A stretch of 64,000 nucleotides of DNA from contig CM035308.1 of assembly GCA_002900995.3 (NCBI GenBank), forward strand, positions 868,001-932,000. Reading direction: 5' to 3'. Below are positions 57,068 through 64,000 of the stretch, piece by piece; the first letter of the stretch is position 1; every line of letters starts with the position of its first letter. The stretch is from Ganoderma boninense (taxonomy: Eukaryota > Basidiomycota > Agaricomycetes > Polyporales > Polyporaceae). Below the pieces are notes generated by a model that saw nothing but the letters and a program-made list of their open reading frames with translations, made no database searches and was not told the origin of the DNA. Made by a program: the position numbers and the translations under genes.

Positions 57068-58631
57068 CTAGCCTTTGGCGTCGACTGGTTCCCGCACTCT
57101 CGACAGCTGCGCAGACTTGGAGCTTGACTGCGGATCTCGTGACCAAATCTGCAATTCAACTGATTCCAACGAAGAAACCTGTTCGAAGAAGCGGCGCGCC
57201 AAGGCGTCGAGGTCCACTTCCTTGATCCAAGCCTTGAGCGGGGAGAAGGGGCTGGCTGGGGGACGAGTTAAGGGCTCCTCTTGCTCGTCGGAGACGCCCG
57301 GTTCCGGCCACGACGAGGACGACAACATGGAGTGGGGTACGGGGGCCAAGAACTGTTGGACCGAAAGGTGAAAGGTGAATTGCTGGGTGGAGGCACGTCG
57401 CAGGAGATCGATAACATGTCCCTAAAGGCAGAGTATCAGCGGTCCCGTTGGGGTCATCGATGAGGAGATGGCTTACCAAGAAGCCGACCATATCAGTATC
57501 TCCTTCGTAGCCATCCTTGCCACCCACCCATACATCGACGTCAAGCTCTAGGCTCTTCAGGTCCGCGAGACCGGGATCGTGAAGGTACGTGGGGATAGGC
57601 CGGCTTAAGAGCTTCGACGAGATTGACAGTCGAAGGTGGGTTGGACGGGCGGTGTCCATCACTGTGGGGAAGAATTGCAATGTTTTGGCAGAGAGGGACA
57701 GCGACATGCGTTGGATGCGGCACGTGAATCCCAGTAAGTAAAAATCGAGTACGTCTCCGTGGAACTGTGCCAGCTCGTTCCAATGCTCCATCTGCGACTC
57801 ATACTCGTTCAAGTTTCGCGCCCGGGTCGCCACTCGTTCCGCCAGGTCGTTCTGGTCCATGTCTATGAAGTCGCTTTCGACTGTGCGCACGGTAAGCCGC
57901 TTCAAGTTCGGGAAGGAGATGGCCCAGTGGGCCGGACGGGGACCCCAGACGCCTACGACAGAGAGGGACTCGAGCATTGGATACACAGGGTAGGTGAGCA
58001 GGGTAGCGTCGCGTCCGGTCCAGCGCTTGCACTCCAGGGTCCTGAGCGTTGCACGGGAGTTTCTGAGGATGGTAGGGGGATACAGAGATTGCTGAGGGTC
58101 GTTGTCTGGGTACTCCCATGGAGAGAGGTCTGCCAGTATCCGGAACACTGCGCTGTCTAAGGGCCGGTGCGATGCCTCGAGCATCTTGCACGCATAGGTA
58201 TATCCGTTCTCGATGACGATGTGCTTGATGGCTGGGAGGGCGGCAAAGGCGGGGATGAGATCGGGGTACGCACGAAGCTGGTGCTCGGCGTCCTCAAATT
58301 GGAGAGATTGAAGGTTGGTCGCGAGTGGAATTTCGCTGACGAGGACTTCTGCGACGGAGGAGCTGATAGATGCAGGACTGAGACAGAGACTGCGAAGGTG
58401 ACGCCACCTTGAGTGGTTGTGAGGGCGCATGAAGGAGATGAAAGAGGTAATGGACTGGTCGCCGTGGAGTATGACAGGATCGTCGAGGACATACTTGCCG
58501 CAATCGACGTGAAGACTACGAGATGCGGCTAGAAAGGCGAGGCGGCAGTTTCTATCCGCCAAGGATGCGATGGTGACGAGGACATCATATGGGAATGGCA
58601 GTTTGAGTTGGAGGTGTCCGTGCGGTCGCAT
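57068..58631 (-). CDS. F-box domain protein with leucine-rich C-terminal region
   Basis: Exon 1 (58631-57477, 385 codons) and exon 2 (57421-57068) join in phase to 502 residues. The N-terminus MRPHGHLQLKLPFPYDVLVT continues into RNCRLAFLAASRSLHVDCGK, the form of F-box seen in large basidiomycete families, which binds Skp1 in SCF ubiquitin ligases. The rest has irregular leucine-rich blocks (LRTLECKRW, LESLSVVGVW, LKRLTVRTVES, LKSLELDVDVW) suited to substrate binding. The ORF continues past 57477 for 107 codons without splicing, but the spliced second exon (HVIDLLRRASTQQFTFHLSV, SLESVELQIW) keeps the LRR-like pattern and is preferred. Target unknown. The stop lies 84 bases from the convergent P450 copy 2. 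Confidence 0.78.
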
Positions 58632-58965
58632 ATGCAACTGAAGCCTTGAAGAGGGGACCTGGAACGTAAGGAGACGTTATGGGCAGCTCAAGACGGGGCA
58701 CTCTTACGACAGAGGAGGAGGCAACAGCGCGAGTCGGAAGGCCTCGATGGCTGGAGGCAGGTGGACGCTCCCTGAGCGACTCTCTCATTCGAGAATCAAG
58801 CACAAGGTGGCGTGGGAGACACTTGCTAGAAACGCGACATGTTACGCGATCACGTGCAATAGTCACACGCGTCAAGCGCGCCTTCACGGTCTCTGGCAGC
58901 ACGCTCGCGGCCAATAACCACGACCATCAGTCTCCTTGACCCTTCCTTCTCCTCTCGCCTGGAAC
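58632..58965. promoter_or_regulatory. bidirectional promoter with an E-box and an ACGCGT element
   Basis: The 334 bases between divergent start codons. CACGTG at 58851-58856 and ACGCGT at 58867-58872 lie about 100 bases before the Mus7/MMS22 ATG. ACGCGT is the MluI cell-cycle box bound by MBF in yeasts at G1/S genes; its use here is inference from the neighbour's role in DNA replication repair. Confidence 0.4.
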
Positions 58966-60965
58966 ATGGTCTCCGCAGATGAGGTAGTCGACACTTCCGA
59001 CCCCGAGGAACTCGAGGAGATCGCTGCGTCCAAGCCTGACTATTGGCTCACCCCTCCACGCGACCTGTCCCAACGACGCGACTCAAACCATTTGTCGCTC
59101 GACATCCACAGACCTGAAAGTCCGCCTCGGAAGCGACGCAAGGTGCTGCTTTCTCCTACGCGCGTGCTTAATGTTGCTCACGCCAGGTCAGCTCGATTCT
59201 TCGCCCGACCATCCCTCGACCCCGCTGCAGCCTCGTACGAATCTTCCCCCTGCATATACACCTCAACGCTCCCAACCAACTTCTCACTTCCCAGACGAGA
59301 ACTCCAATGCACCGACGAGTAGCCCGTCCTCTTTTCTGTTCCCGTCCCCATCTCAGCAGCCGCGACAATTCGATGACCAAGTATTACCCGGGTATTCAGA
59401 AGACGACGTATGGGCCAGAGAGGATTCAGACTTCGTGCAGGGATCCTCGAAGCAGAGCGCTCAGCGCGAGGTGCAGAGAAAGGCCAGTACCCACTCCCCG
59501 TCGCCCTCTCCCGACCCCCTTCTGCTGTTCACTCCGCCACATGCGACAAACGTGTCATCTGGCACAGAACGCCTTGCCGCCTCGTCCCCTACGTCGTCTC
59601 CTCTGACCCCTACTTCCTCTCCCACAAAACTCGCCCAAGCTGAAGTCCAACATTCGCCTTCACCCAATGCTCAGCATCGACTATCCCCGGCACCACAGCA
59701 TGGTGTGCCTCCCTTGTCCGCTGCGGATATAGCGGCCATCGAGCAAGCGGAAGAGGCAGAACGCTCCCGGTACTCTTTACGCACGCGCAACGCGAGGCAG
59801 CTCAAGCCCTACGCGTACGACATGCGCATGTACAACCGCCAGATGCGATCGAATCCAGATGCCATCGTCACCCCATCGCGTGTGCGAAGACGGCACCGCT
59901 CGACGAGCGCGCGCCCGAGAGACGGGTCGTCAGGGGGAGAGGACGAGTACGAGGCCGGGGAGGATGAGGATATGGACGATGAAGACTCCATGGCGCGTCG
60001 GAGGGGGAGAGGGGCGGACGAACACGAGGAAGGGGAGGAAGGGACAGGAGAACACGCACAGAAATGGGTTCCAGACGCGTTCCGACAGTCCTCTAGCAGC
60101 AGCGAGGACGACGCCGAAAAGATGTTCCGTTCGGCTGTGAGGAGGGAGAAGAAGGCGGCTAAGGAGCATCGACAGAAAAGACCCAAGCCTTTCCCACTCA
60201 AGAAGAAGGATTTCCGGTCTCCTCCTTCGCCCCACAACCATTCAGTACGTTTTCGACGCATATATGCGCTGGTAATGCTGATTTTCTACGCAGGAGAGAT
60301 CTCCCTTGCCGTTGCACAAGGATCCTCCACAACCCAAGGAACGACCGAAGCCCCGGCCGCGCCCCCGCGAACCGACAGCAGATCCTCAGCCCGAGCGTCA
60401 GCAGGAGGAGGAAGAGGATGACGACGACATGCCTCTCATCCCACCGCCAACATGGCGTCGACGGCGCAGCCGCACCTTTTCTTTTCTTCCTTCCCCCACA
60501 TCTTCGCCGAAATCCTCTCCCCGCTCACACAAGTTCGTATCCCCTCCTCCGCACCAGCCTCCAGCCGACGACGACTTCTTCGCCGAACACGCCGGCGACC
60601 TGGACCTCTTCGACGACTACGACAACGCGTTCGCGCGCGCCCAGTCGCCCCTCGCCCTGGCCACCGCCTCCGGGACCGAGCCTGACGAGCCCACGTCCCA
60701 ACATCCGCCGCCGCCGACGTCAGACGAGCCCATGGACGTCATCGACATCACCTCCGACGACAACGACGACGGCGATAACCCCGCTGCGAACTCACCAAGC
60801 TCAAGTGAGAGCGGGAGCGGGAGCGAGGCAGACGAAATGAACCGGAAGCGCATGCGGATCCTCGGCAGGATGATGCCCGCGGTCATGGTCCAGAGGATGA
60901 CCGCCGCGGAGAAGGCGAGGAAGGCCGCGCGCGAGCGCGACGGCGGTGGCGCGGGAGACGCAGAG

Positions 60966-61015
<50 letters not shown>

Positions 61016-64000
61016 GCCGCTCATGCCGGGGCAGTCGCGCAGGCGCATCGGGAGCCGGAGGAGCGTCGAGATCAGGGGCGACTCGGAGTCGTCCGACGAC
61101 GACGACGTCGACATGCGCTCGCGCTCGCCGTCGAGCGCGCCTGGACGCCGTTTCTCTTACGACGACGACGACGACGTCGGGGGTCGGGACCGGGACCGAG
61201 CCATGTCAGACGCCGACGGCGAGGTCATCGAGCCCATTGGGCACCAGCCGCGCCCGAAGTACCAGCACCGGCCCCGACCCGGACACATCTCGGTCTCGGA
61301 CGACGACGACGACGACGACCTGTCGAGCGGCTCGGAGGACGAGGATGTCGACATGGCGGTCGGGCGGTGGGTGTCGGGTGCGGCGACGAAGCCGAGGCGG
61401 CGCGTGCGGGACGATGGGGTCGTGAAGGAGAGGGACATGATTGACCGTATGCTCTCGCGGACGTCTGGGAGCGGCAGGAAGCGCAAGAGGCGGAGTCGGA
61501 TGCGGCGTGGCGCGGGGCATCGTGCTGGGGGCGGTGGGGGGTGGCGGACGTCGGAGGAATGGGGACATTCGGGATTATGGTGTTCTCGACGGTGGTGGTG
61601 GTGGTGGGTGGGGGTGGTGGTGTTGGAGGAGGCGGAGGCGGCGGCAGTAGTAGGGCTGGGCAACGAGACAACGGAGGCGGAGGAGGCGGAGGAGGCGGCC
61701 AAGCAAGCAGAGGGCACCAGAGGGCTGCCCGGCCAGGCGACGGTCTTCGAGTTACGACGTCAGGCGCCAAGCGGTACGGTGCAGGCCAGCAGACACTACT
61801 GACTTTTCCACGGCGATCGACGCCAGAACCCGGGGAGCCTGTTGACGTCGACGGTAAGTCTAAGACGCGACGTGTGGTGTTCATTAATGATCATTATTTG
61901 AGGCAGATGTGGTTCCTCCCGTCCCTGCGCCGAACGAGGTTCGATTCACGGGCGATGAGCCCGCGGAAGCGCGAGCCAAGAAGGCGAAGCAGAAGGCGAG
62001 ACAAGCTGGCGTTTATGTCTTCAACTCCGGGGCGGCGCAAATCGTGTCAGGAAGGTCAAACACTACTCCCGTCACCATTGCAGACGAGACCGAAACCCGT
62101 CAGCGTCCTCTGCGTAATGCCGATCGCGCTCGTCCGCCCACGTCGAAGTCGAAGTCTCGGTTGCAACGGCAGGGAAGCAAGCGCGTTCACTTGACTCTGG
62201 AAGAGTTCTGGAATCCCGATGACGATCACTATGAGCACGATGGCTTTGTCGTCTCCGACGATCCTGCTCCTGGACCGCCGTCACAACACAACCTCGCATT
62301 GAAAGGCTTGCGGCACGTCACTATTGATTTCGGCATTCAGCCGCTTCCTGCCGGGATTGCATTCCCCAACGCGACGTACCTGGGGCATGGATGGTTGCAT
62401 GAGCTCATTGCCCTTCTTCCTGCATCACACGACATCCCTATCCCCTTGTCGTGCTCCATGTTCGACTGCTATCTGCACGTTGACATGACTACCCTTGAGT
62501 TTACGACCTGTCTGGACGCTCTTTACAATCGACTCCGTGACCTCGTCCTCGGTAGTGCTGGCCCAGCAGACTACGATTCGTGTCAGAGCTGGCAGAGCTT
62601 CTTTCATTCCATCTCGCAATACCTCTCCTATCTCTTGGTCAAGGCAGACGACGATGCTCACGCCACGCTTGCCACGAACACGGAGGCACTGGTTCAAAGA
62701 CTCGGCAGCCTCATGGAGGATCCAACCGAGATTATCCCGGATGACGAGGTGCCGAACCCTCTCGTCCTACAGGTTCTCTGGTTTCTCCTCGAGACGTCCT
62801 GTCGTATCGCGTGTGATCGAAGGCGCAAACACGAGGAGCCGGACAGAGGTGCGGTCGCTACCACGTTGATCGCGCTCATCAGGAAGCTCTGGGATTTCAC
62901 CTTCGGCGATGCGGCGGCCCCGTTGGAGCTCACTCGAGAGGGCCTTACAGGAGTGCAGACTTCGCGGCAAGTCGCGGAGTTGTGGATATGCTCGATGAGC
63001 CTTGCGAGCGACAAGACATTTCAGTCCTCCTACCTTCCCCAAGGCATGTCGTTCTGGACCTGTTACCTCCAGGTGCTCCAGGGAAAGGGCCTTCAAACCC
63101 CGCAAACGGACGTCAAGTCTCGCGAGGCTATCTGGAGGAGCATCTTCGCTCTCTGCGCGCTGTCCCAGTTCTCGATCCATGGTCACTCATCGATGGTACC
63201 TCGCCTGACCCCGTCATGGCGAGCGGTAGCTGCCGTCCTGGAGCACGCCCCTCTCACCGCGGACCCCAAGGTTGACGCATCTTTGACGAAACGCATCCTC
63301 AAGAAGCGCGATGAATACGTGTCTGTGCTCGTTGCTCGTTGCTTACTCTTGAATAACAAGTGGCATTGGCGTTTGGATTCCCTCGAAGCATTATCTATGT
63401 TCAACCGTCTCGTCGACATCTTCAAGTCTCGACACTTCGCGAACCTCGTGAGCGATTCGGAGAACAATGACTTCCCCAGTTTTCTTCGAAAGCACAACCT
63501 CTCCCTATTGCAAGAAAAGAAGACCAGCGACTCGGCCTTCATCATCTTCCTCAAGCTGGTCATCAAGGCGGCGGACGAGATGCGAACGGATAACCCTCAA
63601 GCCACTGTGTCCCAGATATTCGTGAAGAAGATTTTGTCGCTCACCATTCCTGTCAGTTCTGTGCCGTTCAAGAAGACCTCCCCGCCGTCGTCGCACGATA
63701 TGTCCATGCTATTCAACAGGTTTAGTACGATCGCGGTGGCCATCTATCTCGAGCCGACGGTCGACAAGGTCAAGGTACGACTGTCTCATGCCCGCCGATA
63801 TGTCAACTTCAAAGACGCAGACAAGAACACCCGTGTTGCATGCATTCGGGGGGCCATGTATCTTGCTATCCTCCTGCGTCATCTTGACTTGCCTCTCATG
63901 GACATCTTGGAATGGCTTGCGGATATGTCGAACATCCTTATCGATGAGTACCAGGCCACCGCCACAGATCGAGTTCACGAAAAGTCCTGGACCGAGTACA
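58966..64000 (+). CDS. Mus7/MMS22 family DNA-repair scaffold, 3' end outside window
   Basis: Mus7/MMS22 proteins work with Rtt101/Rtt107-type complexes to repair stalled replication forks. Start MVSADEVVDTSDPEELEEIA. Model: exon 1 58966-59142, exon 2 59231-60244, exon 3 60294-61853, exon 4 61907 onward, still open at the edge after about 1600 residues. The family block RYSLRTRNARQLKPYAYDMR lies in exon 2 and KRYGAGQQTLLTF near the end of exon 3. Exon 4 is a long helical region (HLTLEEFWNPDDDHYEHDGF and on). Exon 3 contains acidic runs, eight His-Asp repeats, and Gly-rich DNA at 61.5-61.65 kb where the frame must shift: the exon length is off by one relative to the required phase. Intron 1 is my best phase-consistent choice (88 nt), and its position is uncertain. 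Confidence 0.82.
60966..61013 (+). repeat. hexanucleotide microsatellite (cacgac)8 inside the Mus7/MMS22 gene
   Basis: Eight perfect copies of cacgac, coding for eight His-Asp dipeptides in frame. Likely length-polymorphic; the unit of six keeps the frame whatever the copy number. Confidence 0.95.

Noticed and set aside
57156..57476. Unspliced C-terminus of the F-box protein running to 57156
   Set aside because: The read-through segment is low-complexity and unlike the rest, whereas the spliced exon 57421-57068 preserves phase and the leucine-rich pattern.
60966..61013. Short tandem array as a CRISPR-like repeat
   Set aside because: It is a perfect hexanucleotide microsatellite inside a coding exon, without spacers, in a eukaryotic genome.
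61936..61950. GGTTCGATTC, a tRNA B-box-like string
   Set aside because: It lies in an open coding exon of the Mus7/MMS22 gene, and no cloverleaf can be folded around it.

Overview
The window reads as nuclear DNA of a filamentous basidiomycete, most likely an Agaricomycete. Almost every gene is split by short (about 45-75 nt) GT-AG introns, intergenic distances in the housekeeping blocks are short, and the families present (multi-copper-site tyrosinases, paired class-II-type P450s, CBM5/12-DM9 proteins, F-box proteins of the basidiomycete type) are typical of that group. No bacterial features, rRNA, CRISPR array or convincing tRNA were seen. All gene models below were built by hand from open frames, splice signals and phase arithmetic.

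Layout. 1-7.1 kb is a compact housekeeping block: a DUF3605 protein (+), RanGAP/Rna1 (-, with an apparent one-base frameshift), phosphopantothenoylcysteine decarboxylase (+), and a probable SAC3/GANP-type protein (-). 7.1-16.9 kb is gene-poor and holds two small secreted-protein genes: a 43-residue peptide with a dibasic-Glu-Ala junction near its C-terminus, and a 139-residue two-cysteine protein. 16.9-25.7 kb is a tandem array of three tyrosinase loci on the minus strand in different states: one with a frameshift in the CuB region, one intact (596 aa), and one reduced to a broken C-terminal domain.

26.3-42.7 kb is a single 20-exon gene for midasin (MDN1/REA1), 5057 aa, in which all 19 introns close in phase and six AAA+ Walker A motifs, the acidic region and the MIDAS domain can be read. 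43.7-46.8 kb has a CBM5/12 plus DM9-repeat protein (+) converging on a ketopantoate-reductase family gene (-). 47.7-51.0 kb encodes an AVL9 homologue (895 aa). 52.4-57.0 kb is a tandem P450 pair: the first is intact (530 aa), the second has at least two frame breaks. 57.1-58.6 kb is an F-box protein (-), divergent from a Mus7/MMS22-type DNA-repair scaffold gene (+) that runs off the right edge.

The functional themes are nucleocytoplasmic transport and ribosome export (RanGAP, SAC3-like, midasin), pantothenate/CoA metabolism (PPCDC, ketopantoate reductase), and accessory oxidative metabolism (tyrosinases, P450s), where local duplication followed by decay is visible. I found no clear previously undescribed multi-gene system. 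The most open-ended items are the two small secreted proteins, the decaying tyrosinase array and the CBM-DM9 fusion.
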